Positions 8,522-17,074 of a stretch of 42,439 nt of DNA are shown here, piece by piece (position 1 is the stretch's first letter; each line of letters opens with the position of its first letter). This DNA comes from Planctomycetaceae bacterium (GTDB lineage Bacteria; Planctomycetota; Planctomycetia; Pirellulales; Pirellulaceae), in NCBI GenBank assembly GCA_012959465.1, contig DUDC01000032.1:1-42439 (forward strand). Direction: 5' to 3'. A program made the position numbers and the translations under genes. The notes under the pieces were generated by a model that was given only the letters and a program-made list of their open reading frames with translations, did not search any database and was not told the origin of the DNA.

Positions 8522-9744
8522 ACGGTAAACACCCGGCATACACTCGACTTGCCATCGTCGTTTGTTTGGCGGTCGCGGTCCGATGGGGCGCCAGCACGGC
8601 ATTGCCACCAGAGCGTTTTGACGCCGATCAATACCAGGCCATCGCCACCACACTTGTGTCGCACCATGTCTTTGCCACTTTCCCCGAGCACCCAACGGCA
8701 TTTCGGCCACCATTATATCCGTTCACCCTGGCACTGCTGGGGCCGACGGGCGCTTGGGCCAAAATGAGAATCGTGACGTTTCACATTGTGCTGACCGTGC
8801 TCACCGTCGTGATCACCTTTCGCCTGGCACACCGACTCGGGGCTCCTCCTACGATCGCTGCAACGATCGTCGCCCTCGACCCTATCCTGATCCGGCAATC
8901 TACCTTCGCCATGACCGAGACCCTGGCAGCCCTGTTGGCCATCGCCGGAGTTTGGGCATTGATTCAACTCACGGAGCAGCCTCGTTGGTCGCGAGGACTG
9001 GCGAGCGGAATCTTGATCGGATTGGCTTGCCTCTGTCGACCCACGTTCCTGATCTGGGGTGGTCTTGTTGCCGGTGTACTGTCAGTACAGTGCATCCGTC
9101 GAAGCTCGTTGAGGCCGACCACCTTGATGTTGGTGTTGGGAATCGGCGCGATGATCGGACCTTGGGTGGTAAGAAACGCGATCGTCATGGGGCACCCGAT
9201 CATCGCCACCACGCACGGCGGGTATACACTGTGGCTGGGCAATAACGCGGATTTTTACGAACACCTCCGAACCGAGGGCCCGGCTGTTCCATGGGATTCA
9301 GCGGAATTGGATGCTCGTTTTGCGACGCTCAACAAGCAGAACGAGCACGACGAACGAGGCATCGACAGGGAGTGTTATTCTCGAGCAAAATCCGCCATTC
9401 GTGCGGATCCGAGCGGTTTCGTCATCGCGGTTGGAGTGCGCGTCGCTCGCCTCTTCCAACCGATCCCCAACCAAGTCTCGAGCGAGGGTCTGGCCATGCG
9501 CACGATTCGCTACGGCATCGGCATCTGGTACCTTTTGATCGGTGGCAGCGTTCTCGCTGGTCTGTGGAAGACTCGCCGTGATCTGTTCACTTCACGATAC
9601 CTTCCTGGACTCTTGCTGGTCGTCGCGTTTATTGGGCTGCACGCGTTTTATTGGTGCAATATGAGAATGCGAGCTCCGCTCATGCCCTGGCTGGCAATCG
9701 TCGCAGCGGCTGGCTGGACTCGGCAAACGTTGGGAGATGATTGA
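8518..9744 (+). CDS. Glycosyltransferase family 39-like membrane protein (ArnT/PMT type)
   Basis: The 408-residue polytopic membrane protein resembles GT39/GT83-type transferases, which move a sugar from a polyprenyl-phosphate donor to lipid or protein on the periplasmic face. After the first helix comes FDADQYQAIATTL with the acidic residues expected in the first periplasmic loop. Then FRPPLYPFTLALLG matches the family's 'rPPLYP' signature. About nine further hydrophobic segments follow, including FLIWGGLVAGVLSVQ and YLLIGGSVLAGLW, with a soluble loop (residues about 240-300) between. It starts inside the stop of the exporter gene (ATGA overlap), arguing for one transcript and a joint role in envelope glycolipid handling. 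Acceptor and donor are unknown. It is immediately followed by an ABC-2 permease fragment. Confidence 0.8.
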   Translation: MNGKHPAYTRLAIVVCLAVAVRWGASTALPPERFDADQYQAIATTLVSHHVFATFPEHPTAFRPPLYPFTLALLGPTGAWAKMRIVTFHIVLTVLTVVITFRLAHRLGAPPTIAATIVALDPILIRQSTFAMTETLAALLAIAGVWALIQLTEQPRWSRGLASGILIGLACLCRPTFLIWGGLVAGVLSVQCIRRSSLRPTTLMLVLGIGAMIGPWVVRNAIVMGHPIIATTHGGYTLWLGNNADFYEHLRTEGPAVPWDSAELDARFATLNKQNEHDERGIDRECYSRAKSAIRADPSGFVIAVGVRVARLFQPIPNQVSSEGLAMRTIRYGIGIWYLLIGGSVLAGLWKTRRDLFTSRYLPGLLLVVAFIGLHAFYWCNMRMRAPLMPWLAIVAAAGWTRQTLGDD

Positions 9745-10118
9745 GTCTTGGACTCTTGGTGTCGACTCTATCAAAGACGCAGCTGGAAGCGATGCAGTAT
9801 GCGTTCGTGATCATGTTGCCGTCGGTGTTGCTCTCCGGATTCATGTTCCCGCGCACAGAGATGCCTCTACCGATTTATCTGGTGACCTTCGTGATACCGG
9901 TCACGTACTTCATCGAAATCCTTCGCGGTGTGATTCTGCGAGGGGCCGAACTGCGAGATCTGATCGGCCCAACGATCGGCCTGTTGGTCTGCAGTGCGGC
10001 GATCAACGGTGTGTCCGTCATAGAAGTCACAAAGGCACAAAAATATCTGAGGCAGTCCGCCAAGGGTGGTTGTGGATTTTTCTCTCAAATGACTATTGCC
10101 CCAACCCGTAGAGGATGA
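9741..10118 (+). pseudogene. C-terminal fragment of an ABC-2 type permease
   Basis: The frame opens with TTG at 9741 and encodes up to 125 residues. GLLVSTLSKTQLEAMQYA, then LPSVLLSGFMFPRTEMPLPI and VTYFIEILRGVILRGAELRD are the classical last third of ABC-2 permeases of the YhhJ/YbhR kind, which are normally about 370 residues long. The first roughly 250 residues are missing. The fragment starts exactly at the stop of the glycosyltransferase, as if a deletion had joined the two. After about position 10020 similarity fades and the frame runs into the 3' end of the opposite DUF4159 gene. It is probably non-functional, although it could still be translated by coupling. Confidence 0.75.
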
Positions 10119-12432
10119 TGTTGATCGCAATTCGGGCCGCATCTCGCTGAATATAGCCCTTACATTGAGGCGACGATTGATTTTCGAGGCCACAGCTAAT
10201 GTCGTAGGGCGAGAGGACCACAGCAATGCGATCGTCGATCTTGAGCACCTCCAACTGCGGCGAAGTCCGCCGCAGACTAGCTTCCAATGGCTGATCATCA
10301 CGACGAGACTGTGGATCGCGTAGCGTCACTTGTCGGACGGACGCTCCGGAGAACGTGTCGCCGAACAAATCATGGTCTGCGGGTAAGATGTCGAACGTGG
10401 CCTCCGGCACAATCGCCTGGAACTCGCGACGAAAACTGTTGCTAAACCCTTGGCTTGCACAGATCGCATCCGCGAACAGGAACCCACCGCGATCGAGATA
10501 CGCCCGCAGAGCCTTGCGGTCTCGCTGGCTAAAGCGAAATTCTCGCCGTCCATGCATGAAAACGATCGGGTATTTGACCAGGTTTGGGTCCGTGGGCGAA
10601 AGCAGGAGTCGCTCGCCGCTCACACGCATGTCAACATCTTGGGTAAGTGCGCCGAGAATTCGTTGAACGGCATTCACGGCATCATCCGCACCACCACTAT
10701 GTGACAGCTTAGGTAGCCGGAAGACACCTCTGGCTCCCGGCTGTTCGACAACATCGAGTGTCACGGCCACGAGATCCAATTTGTCTCGCAGTTCGCGATT
10801 GGTCGCGTATGCCAGCACGTTGATACCGACCTCGGTGCCAGCCAACACCTGCGGTTTGATGCTCTCGGGGAGATGCGCCCGGGCCAAGGGAGAGTCCAAG
10901 TCCCAATAACACGAAAGTGGCTTGGGACAATAGACGATGCTTGTTCGGCAGCACGCGTCCACTCCGTAGAGCCAAAGATCGTCGGGCAAGTCAGTCGCTC
11001 GTATGCGATGTTCGGCGTACCATACGGGGTGATCCGGGGGGAGGGATCTCAACGGCGAATCGGGAAACTGTCGCGCAACGAAGTCGCGAAATGACCGATC
11101 GAACGCCTCACCGTCACACCCTTGGCCGTCGCATGCCTCGACAAAAAGGAATCCACCTTGTTCGACATACTCCTTCAACATCCGCTCTTCTTCTACAGAG
11201 AAGCGAATAGCCTGTTGTCCGCTCAGAAACAACACGGGTGATTGGAGCAAGTCGGAGACGGCTGCATTGCGCATGCGGATGGTCTGCCAAGAGAGCGTTT
11301 TCTTCCAACTCTTTTCCACATGATGTGTCAGATTCCTCAGCGAGCGTCGATGCAGATTCCAGTCGTTCGAGTCGCCACCTGACGCGTGATTCAGCCGAGA
11401 CAATAACACCGGCCGTCGACCTTTGGCTAGGAAGAGAATCGCAAACGATGACGCGACCAGCAGGTCTTGTTCAACGGGTCCATCGCCACGCCAGAAGCCC
11501 TTGAGTGAGTCTTGACGACGCAACAGAAATTTCGCACCTTCGCGATACCAATCGTGGTCGCCCAAAAAACGCTGGCCCGTTAATCGTCCAGTGCGTTCGA
11601 TACCGTAAAGGAAATACATGACATAGGAGCCGCTTCCAGGGTTGCCTGTCAGGGGAAATCGGCCCAACCATCTCAGGCCCTGTCCGATTGCCGCATCTTC
11701 CTCACTGTCGCCGCAACAAACGACTTTGGTCTGATCTTTGACACCTGAATACCGCAGAGCCTCATTGCAAATAACGAGCGAACAGACAGCGGCACAGGTC
11801 ATGCTACCCGTACCCGGTATCGGCGCAGCTGGGTGGTTGAAGTATGCCCAGGATCCATTGTCGCGTTGAGACAATCGAAAGTGTCTTTGCGACCGTTCCC
11901 ATATCGCCGGTTCAACGTCGATGCCGATTCTCTGTGCTTCATACAAAGCGAGTAGCGCGAATTGAGTGTTAGAATTGTCTTCACGCGTATTTCGTCCATA
12001 GGACCAGGCGCCCGAGTAGGTTCCTGATTTGGTCTGGATTGCCTCTAACCACCGCACGTTTTCTTCAATGGCCAAACGGTCTTTTTCCGGTTCTGCCATG
12101 CAGAGTACCATCGTGCGGAGTGCTGTCGAATAGACCTGAACGGGTCGGCCGACAGCGCGAACTTGAGCCAATGCACGTTGGATGTGAGGAGAACGAACGT
12201 CCTCGCCGGCGGAGAGTAGGGCCAACGTTACGAGCGACGTCAGCCCTTCTGGATAGTCTTCGTAGCCGTTCCAGGAACCGGTTCGGTCATTCTGCTTGGA
12301 CTTGAGGAAGGCGACACCTCGGGTAATGGACCGCAGCACGGAGTCCGCCGTAACAGCCTGGCCCCGCACAGGAGTCCCAATCCCGACGATCAGGACGATC
12401 GTCAACCACCGCCTCAGTATTCTCATCTCCAT
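10093..12432 (-). CDS. DUF4159 domain protein with squalene-cyclase-like alpha/alpha-toroid N-terminus
   Basis: The 779-residue protein begins with a cleavable signal (LTIVLIVGIGTPVRGQA). Residues about 30-340 form repeated helical units with QN/GSW motifs (FLKSKQNDRTGSWNGYEDY, QRDNGSWAYFN) as in prenyltransferase/terpene-cyclase toroids. The remainder holds two tandem copies of the DUF4159 fold. Each copy has a 'LR.Y...GGFLF.d.C' block (LKEYVEQGGFLFVEACDG and LRAYLDRGGFLFADAICA) and a 'LP.DHp.' block (SLPPDHPVWY and ILPADHDLFG). DUF4159 is distantly related to class-I glutamine-amidotransferase-like domains. The gene is divergent from the MoxR operon, and in planctomycetes such proteins travel with that operon. 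The biochemical function is unknown. The ATG at 12430-12432 has GGAG upstream. Confidence 0.8.
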   Translation of the reverse strand: MEMRILRRWLTIVLIVGIGTPVRGQAVTADSVLRSITRGVAFLKSKQNDRTGSWNGYEDYPEGLTSLVTLALLSAGEDVRSPHIQRALAQVRAVGRPVQVYSTALRTMVLCMAEPEKDRLAIEENVRWLEAIQTKSGTYSGAWSYGRNTREDNSNTQFALLALYEAQRIGIDVEPAIWERSQRHFRLSQRDNGSWAYFNHPAAPIPGTGSMTCAAVCSLVICNEALRYSGVKDQTKVVCCGDSEEDAAIGQGLRWLGRFPLTGNPGSGSYVMYFLYGIERTGRLTGQRFLGDHDWYREGAKFLLRRQDSLKGFWRGDGPVEQDLLVASSFAILFLAKGRRPVLLSRLNHASGGDSNDWNLHRRSLRNLTHHVEKSWKKTLSWQTIRMRNAAVSDLLQSPVLFLSGQQAIRFSVEEERMLKEYVEQGGFLFVEACDGQGCDGEAFDRSFRDFVARQFPDSPLRSLPPDHPVWYAEHRIRATDLPDDLWLYGVDACCRTSIVYCPKPLSCYWDLDSPLARAHLPESIKPQVLAGTEVGINVLAYATNRELRDKLDLVAVTLDVVEQPGARGVFRLPKLSHSGGADDAVNAVQRILGALTQDVDMRVSGERLLLSPTDPNLVKYPIVFMHGRREFRFSQRDRKALRAYLDRGGFLFADAICASQGFSNSFRREFQAIVPEATFDILPADHDLFGDTFSGASVRQVTLRDPQSRRDDQPLEASLRRTSPQLEVLKIDDRIAVVLSPYDISCGLENQSSPQCKGYIQRDAARIAINIILYGLGQ

Positions 12433-12667
12433 CCATCGTTCTCCGCGGACATTGTGTTCCGTTCATACAAATATCATACGATTCACAGGCGGCAGTTGTC
12501 GCCCAAGGACCCGTCGTTTTTTTTGGATGCGGCTACCCCTCCTAGGCAGGTAACCTAAAATTCCGCCAAACTGTACGTTGTCTACCCTTATTGGGTCCAA
12601 ACCAGCGGCCGCTGTTCCTATAGATTCAGTCCTCCCATCCTTTTTTCTTTTGCATTGGAAACTCCTG
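12433..12667. promoter_or_regulatory. Divergent promoter region between DUF4159 gene and MoxR operon
   Basis: About 235 bases separate the two divergent reading frames and must hold both promoters. AT-rich words such as CATACAAATATCATACGATT near 12464-12483 could supply a -10 element for the leftward gene. I cannot assign exact boxes. The MoxR frame is open from TTG 12578, so part of this stretch could be coding if that start were used. Confidence 0.35.
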
Positions 12668-13687
12668 GTGTCGTCGAAACCCAAAAGTCTCGGTGATTTT
12701 CTGCAAGAATTTGCCCAGCATCGCCATGTGATGCAGCAGGAACTTCAGAAAGTGATCATTGGCCAGGACGCCGTGATCGAACAGCTGTTCGCCGCAATCT
12801 TCACTCGAGGGCATTGTCTGCTCGAGGGCGTTCCGGGACTGGCAAAAACACTGATGGTCAGCACATTGGCTCGGATCATGGACGTCTCGTTCAAGCGTAT
12901 TCAATTCACTCCGGATTTGATGCCTTCGGACATTACCGGTACGAACGTGTTGGACGAGGATGAGCATGGCCGACGTGATTTTCGCTTCGTCGAGGGCCCG
13001 ATCTTCACCAACATTCTCCTAGCGGATGAAATCAACCGAACGCCTCCGAAGACGCAGGCGGCCCTGTTGCAGGCGATGCAGGAGCGTGAGGTGACCGTCG
13101 GAACGACAACCTACGACATTGCAGAACCGTTTTTCACGATCGCCACACAGAATCCGATCGAACAGGAGGGAACCTACCCACTTCCCGAAGCACAATTGGA
13201 CCGCTTTATGTTCAACATCAAGGTCGACTACCCATCGGCCGACGAAGAAGAACGTATTCTGACGCTGACCACACGCAACGAAAAATCAGAAGTGCGCAAG
13301 GTGCTTTCGGCCAAGGCAATCGTCAACGTCCAGCGGTTGGTCCAATCCGTGGCAGTTAGCGAGTTCGTCGTCAAGTATGTGGCGAAGTTGGTACGGTCCA
13401 CTCGCCCCGCCGATGAATCGGCTCCAGAATACGTTCAGGAAATGGTGGACTGGGGAGCTGGTCCCCGGGCTGGGCAGTTCCTCATCCAAGGCGGCAAAGC
13501 ACTTGCCGCGATGGATGGGAGATTCTCTGTCGCGATCGACGACGTTCGACGGATCGCGATCCCCGTATTGCGTCATCGAATTAGTACCAACTTCCAGGCC
13601 CAGGCCGAAGGACTCAGTAACGAAGATGTGATTACTCGTCTCCTCGACGACCTGCCAGAACCCGAGGTAGCCAAGTACGAAAAGTAG
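12668..13687 (+). CDS. moxR: MoxR-family AAA+ ATPase
   Basis: This is a cytoplasmic AAA+ chaperone-like ATPase thought to act with the VWA proteins encoded downstream. From GTG 12668 it has 339 residues. Walker A is GVPGLAKT, Walker B is ILLADEINR, and the family-typical PPKTQAALLQAMQEREVTVG, ATQNPIEQEGTYPLPEAQLD (sensor 1 region) and LDRFMF motifs follow. The C-terminal lid contains GAGPRAGQFLI, another MoxR hallmark. The frame continues upstream to TTG 12578, but the extra residues (LPSFFLLHWKLLV) do not resemble the family, so I prefer the GTG. It is the first gene of the operon with DUF58, BatA-like and VWA genes. Confidence 0.9.
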   Translation: MSSKPKSLGDFLQEFAQHRHVMQQELQKVIIGQDAVIEQLFAAIFTRGHCLLEGVPGLAKTLMVSTLARIMDVSFKRIQFTPDLMPSDITGTNVLDEDEHGRRDFRFVEGPIFTNILLADEINRTPPKTQAALLQAMQEREVTVGTTTYDIAEPFFTIATQNPIEQEGTYPLPEAQLDRFMFNIKVDYPSADEEERILTLTTRNEKSEVRKVLSAKAIVNVQRLVQSVAVSEFVVKYVAKLVRSTRPADESAPEYVQEMVDWGAGPRAGQFLIQGGKALAAMDGRFSVAIDDVRRIAIPVLRHRISTNFQAQAEGLSNEDVITRLLDDLPEPEVAKYEK

Positions 13688-13748
13688 TTTCCGCTGTCAC
13701 AAAAAATGTGCAAACACTTGTCGCCGCACTCAATAACACCAAAATCCA

Positions 13749-14645
13749 ATGCCATCGGTTGAACAATATCTCAAGCCGGAAGTAATCAATCAGATCAAGC
13801 GACTTGATTTGAGGGCCAAGTTCGTCGTAAAAAGTTTTCTGCAGGGACTACACGCCAGCCCGTTTCACGGTTTTTCGGTCGAATTTAGCGAACACCGACG
13901 ATACGCACACGGCGACGACCCGGCTCATATCGACTGGTTGGTCTACGCGAAGACCGACAAGTACTACATCAAGAAGTTCGAGGCGGAAACGAACATCACC
14001 GGCTACCTGGCAATGGACCTCAGCAAGTCGATGGCGTACACCTATCGCCAACAGCTTAGCAAATTCGATTATTCCATTTGCCTCGCCGCCGCACTCTGTT
14101 ACCTGATGGTCCACCAGCAGGACCCTGTGGGCTTGATCACCTTCGATGATAAGGTCCGACAGAACCTCCGTCCGAGTGCTCGGCGAACCCAGATCGCCAA
14201 CATTCTCGCCCATCTTTCAAAATTACAACCAACCGGTCAGACAGATTTGGCGTATAGCCTGACACAAATTGGAGCTTTGCTCTCCCATCGAACCCTCGTG
14301 ATGGTCTTCTCGGATTGCCTTGGTAACATCGAAAACACCATCAAATCACTGGGTCGGTTGCGCCATGCGGGTCACGACGTCATCCTCTTCCACGTACTCG
14401 ACGAAGCGGAGGTCAGTTTTCCATTTCACGGAGTTGTCGAATTGGAAGATCCCGAGTCGTCGCAAATACTGCAAGTTGACGCAGATGAATTTCGTGAAGA
14501 GTATCTACGCGAAGTGACGGAGTTTCGCGACGACCTTCGCCGTGAATCAACTCAGTTGGGTGTCGACTACGTCGCGTTGGACACCAGTATGCAGTTTGAC
14601 CGAGCATTGATGGAGTACCTCTTGAGTCGTCGGTCTCGTTTTTGA
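13749..14645 (+). CDS. DUF58 domain protein (VWA-like)
   Basis: The 298-residue soluble protein matches DUF58. An N-terminal basic helix (INQIKRLDLRAKFVVKSFLQG) is followed by the signature YAHGDDPAHIDWLVYAKTDK and YIKKFEAETN. Then a VWA-like fold begins with AMDLSKSMAY, whose DxSxS forms a metal-ion-dependent adhesion site. Later segments (LAYSLTQIGALL, LVMVFSDCLG, DVILFHVLDEAEVSFPF) fit the remaining strands. It lies 61 bases after the MoxR gene. MoxR-DUF58 pairs are conserved in bacteria and are believed to act as an ATPase and its VWA partner in metal insertion or complex maturation. The client here is unknown. Confidence 0.88.
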   Translation: MPSVEQYLKPEVINQIKRLDLRAKFVVKSFLQGLHASPFHGFSVEFSEHRRYAHGDDPAHIDWLVYAKTDKYYIKKFEAETNITGYLAMDLSKSMAYTYRQQLSKFDYSICLAAALCYLMVHQQDPVGLITFDDKVRQNLRPSARRTQIANILAHLSKLQPTGQTDLAYSLTQIGALLSHRTLVMVFSDCLGNIENTIKSLGRLRHAGHDVILFHVLDEAEVSFPFHGVVELEDPESSQILQVDADEFREEYLREVTEFRDDLRRESTQLGVDYVALDTSMQFDRALMEYLLSRRSRF

Positions 14646-14681
14646 GCCTCAATCCTTGGGTCACACGCCCGTAATCGTGCC

Positions 14682-17072
14682 ATGGCGATCGTCCACCTAA
14701 GTCTACTGGCCGGCGTACTGTTGATCGGAATCCCGATCGCAGTTCACTTGGCGATGCGCCCACAACCAGTACGACATCTGTTTCCAGCTCTGCAATTCGT
14801 TCGAGAGCGCCAACAAACAAGTCAACGTCGACTACAGCTAAAACGCTTTCTCTTGTTGCTGTTGCGCTGTCTGGCCATCGTCGTCGCGGCCATCGCACTG
14901 GCCCGCCCTGCCGTAACGCAACAACAATGGAGTGTCTGGGGGGCTATCGGAGCCGCCGGCCTGTTAGCCGCGATATCAGCGTTGGCAGCCGCAACCGCTT
15001 TCATTCAGGGTCGAGGTGGTGGAATCCGTTGGAGCTTGACGGGCATCGCCGGGATCCTGCTCGCGCTGACGATGAGTCTGTTCACATTGGCCATGCGTGG
15101 TGAGACGCCAACACTGCTCGGAGACCAGGAGGCTCCAGTCAGCGCCATACTGCTGATCGACACGGCACCTCGAATGGATTACCAATTTCGCAATCGATCT
15201 AGGCTGGAGGACGTTCAGAAGATTGCCAGCCATTTGATCGAGCAGTTCCCTAAAGGGAGTGAAGTTGCGGTGCTCGATACGGAGGGGTCCGAGGGTGTCT
15301 TTACGCCCGATCGTTCGTCAGCCGACACGATCCTTCAGAAATTGACCGTCAGTGGCGGCTCCCGCCCTCTCTTCGAACAACTCAATCACGCAGTGAAGCT
15401 GACGGCTGCGGCAAAGCATCCTCGCCGTGAACTCTACGTGTTCACCGACATGACCGCAGCCGCATGGAACGGCAATCGCGAAAACGCCTGGAACGCTGGG
15501 AGCATCGATCGGCTGCGCAAATCACTAAACGACTCGGAGTTGGTTCTTTATGTGATTGACGTCGGCGCACTGTCACCTCAAAACGTCGGCTTGGCTCTAC
15601 CTCGACTTGAACAGGATTCCGTTGTTCGTGGCGGCGAGATTCTGCTGGACGTCCCCGTCCATGCCGTGGGCAATGGCGTCACAAGAACCGTCGAATTCTG
15701 GATGGAACCAGCCGGTGATGCAGTGCCGCAAATGGAGGATGGGCACCTGGCTGTGTCATCGATGATCAAACGAGGCAGTGTGTCGGTATCACCGACTCCA
15801 GAGTCAGGCGGTATCGCACGATTCGTAATCGGTGGTTTGGACGAGGGCATTTACCATGGCGAGGTTCGACTCCTTGGGAATGATTCACTGGAACATGACA
15901 ACGTCCGGTTCCTTACGATCCACGTTCGCGAAGCGTGGCCAATCTTGGTTGTTGCCCCGAACAACGTCTCGCCGACATTTGTCGCACAATCTCTATCACC
16001 TAGCGTGCTACAAGACGAGGGCGGCTTGCGATTTGACTGCACTCTGATTGGTAGTCGCGACCTTGCCAATCAACAACTGGCCGACTACGCCGCCATCTGC
16101 CTTCTCGATCCGACTCCATTTCCGGAACAACAATGGGAGCAGCTTCGCGACTACGTTGAAAATGGTGGTGGACTCGCTGTAATGTTGGGTCACAACGCTC
16201 ATCCGCCACGAGCGTTTCGCACTCCGCTCGTCAGCGAGTTGTTAGGAGGCACACTCGCTCGTCAATGGAGAAACACCGACAGGTCGCTTTTTCTAACCCC
16301 ACACGATTTCAACCATCCGGTGATGTTACCCTTCCGCGATATCCGTACGAGCACGCCGTGGGACCGATTTCCCGTCTTTCGACATTGGAGTTTCGATCCG
16401 TTAGCCGACATGGCAGAAGTTTTGATCCGCTTTGGGAACGGAAAAGAGGCGGTGGTCGAAAATAAACTCGCCGCCGGTCGCGTCGTCACGGTGACGACTC
16501 CGCTTTCCGACTCGGCGCGGCCGATCGGTCGAAATCCGTGGAATGAGTTCACGTTCGGAGAGGACGGCTGGCCTCAGTTTATTTTGATCAACGAAATCGT
16601 CCACTATTTGGTCAGTACCACAAACCAAACGTTGAACGTGCCGACCGGTCCGCCGGCAACATTGCACGATGATCGCGGAATCGGCGCCGATCGGTACCAG
16701 TTGTTTCCACCCGGGCAAACTCCCTATCAACTGATCGTTCAGGATAACCAAGTAACCGTGCGCGATACGCGCCACGCGGGCAACTATCGTTTGCGAGGTC
16801 GCCGAGGTGTCGATGTCATTCGTGGAATCTCGGCGAATTATGAACTGTACCAGACAGAATTGACGCGATGGGACGTCAAGAAGCTCACGGAAATATTCGG
16901 GGAAGGTCGTTACGAACTGTTGCGCGAAACTCAAGATATTGAACGGGCTCAAGGTCACAACCGAGTCGGCCGGGAATTCTATCCTATTCTGATGATCATG
17001 CTGGCAGTGATCGTTGGACTCGAACAGTTGCTGGCGAACCGTTTCTACACCTCTCGATCGGCGAAGGAGTAG
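14682..17072 (+). CDS. BatA-like N-terminal domain / VWA-like membrane protein
   Basis: The 796-residue protein starts with the BatA (aerotolerance N-terminal) signature LAGVLLIGIPIAVHLAMR, HLFPALQFVRER and a second helix (LLLLLLRCLAIVVAAIALARP). Two additional helices come next (residues about 85-140). A VWA-like region follows (ILLIDTAPRMDYQF), in which the MIDAS DxSxS is changed to DTAPR, so metal binding is doubtful. A beta-sandwich segment and then a DUF4159/amidotransferase-like block follow (AAICLLDPTPFPEQQWEQL, YVENGGGLAVMLG, HDFNHPVM). A C-terminal helix (YPILMIMLAVIVGLEQLL) anchors the far end. Most of the mass therefore sits between helices. It stands 36 bases after DUF58 and 2 bases before the next gene, so it is clearly operonic. 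Confidence 0.82.
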   Translation: MAIVHLSLLAGVLLIGIPIAVHLAMRPQPVRHLFPALQFVRERQQTSQRRLQLKRFLLLLLRCLAIVVAAIALARPAVTQQQWSVWGAIGAAGLLAAISALAAATAFIQGRGGGIRWSLTGIAGILLALTMSLFTLAMRGETPTLLGDQEAPVSAILLIDTAPRMDYQFRNRSRLEDVQKIASHLIEQFPKGSEVAVLDTEGSEGVFTPDRSSADTILQKLTVSGGSRPLFEQLNHAVKLTAAAKHPRRELYVFTDMTAAAWNGNRENAWNAGSIDRLRKSLNDSELVLYVIDVGALSPQNVGLALPRLEQDSVVRGGEILLDVPVHAVGNGVTRTVEFWMEPAGDAVPQMEDGHLAVSSMIKRGSVSVSPTPESGGIARFVIGGLDEGIYHGEVRLLGNDSLEHDNVRFLTIHVREAWPILVVAPNNVSPTFVAQSLSPSVLQDEGGLRFDCTLIGSRDLANQQLADYAAICLLDPTPFPEQQWEQLRDYVENGGGLAVMLGHNAHPPRAFRTPLVSELLGGTLARQWRNTDRSLFLTPHDFNHPVMLPFRDIRTSTPWDRFPVFRHWSFDPLADMAEVLIRFGNGKEAVVENKLAAGRVVTVTTPLSDSARPIGRNPWNEFTFGEDGWPQFILINEIVHYLVSTTNQTLNVPTGPPATLHDDRGIGADRYQLFPPGQTPYQLIVQDNQVTVRDTRHAGNYRLRGRRGVDVIRGISANYELYQTELTRWDVKKLTEIFGEGRYELLRETQDIERAQGHNRVGREFYPILMIMLAVIVGLEQLLANRFYTSRSAKE

Positions 17073-17074
17073 AG

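Noticed and set aside
12578..12667. N-terminal extension of the MoxR frame from TTG
   Set aside because: The extra 30 residues do not match the family and contain a hydrophobic stretch unlikely in a soluble ATPase.
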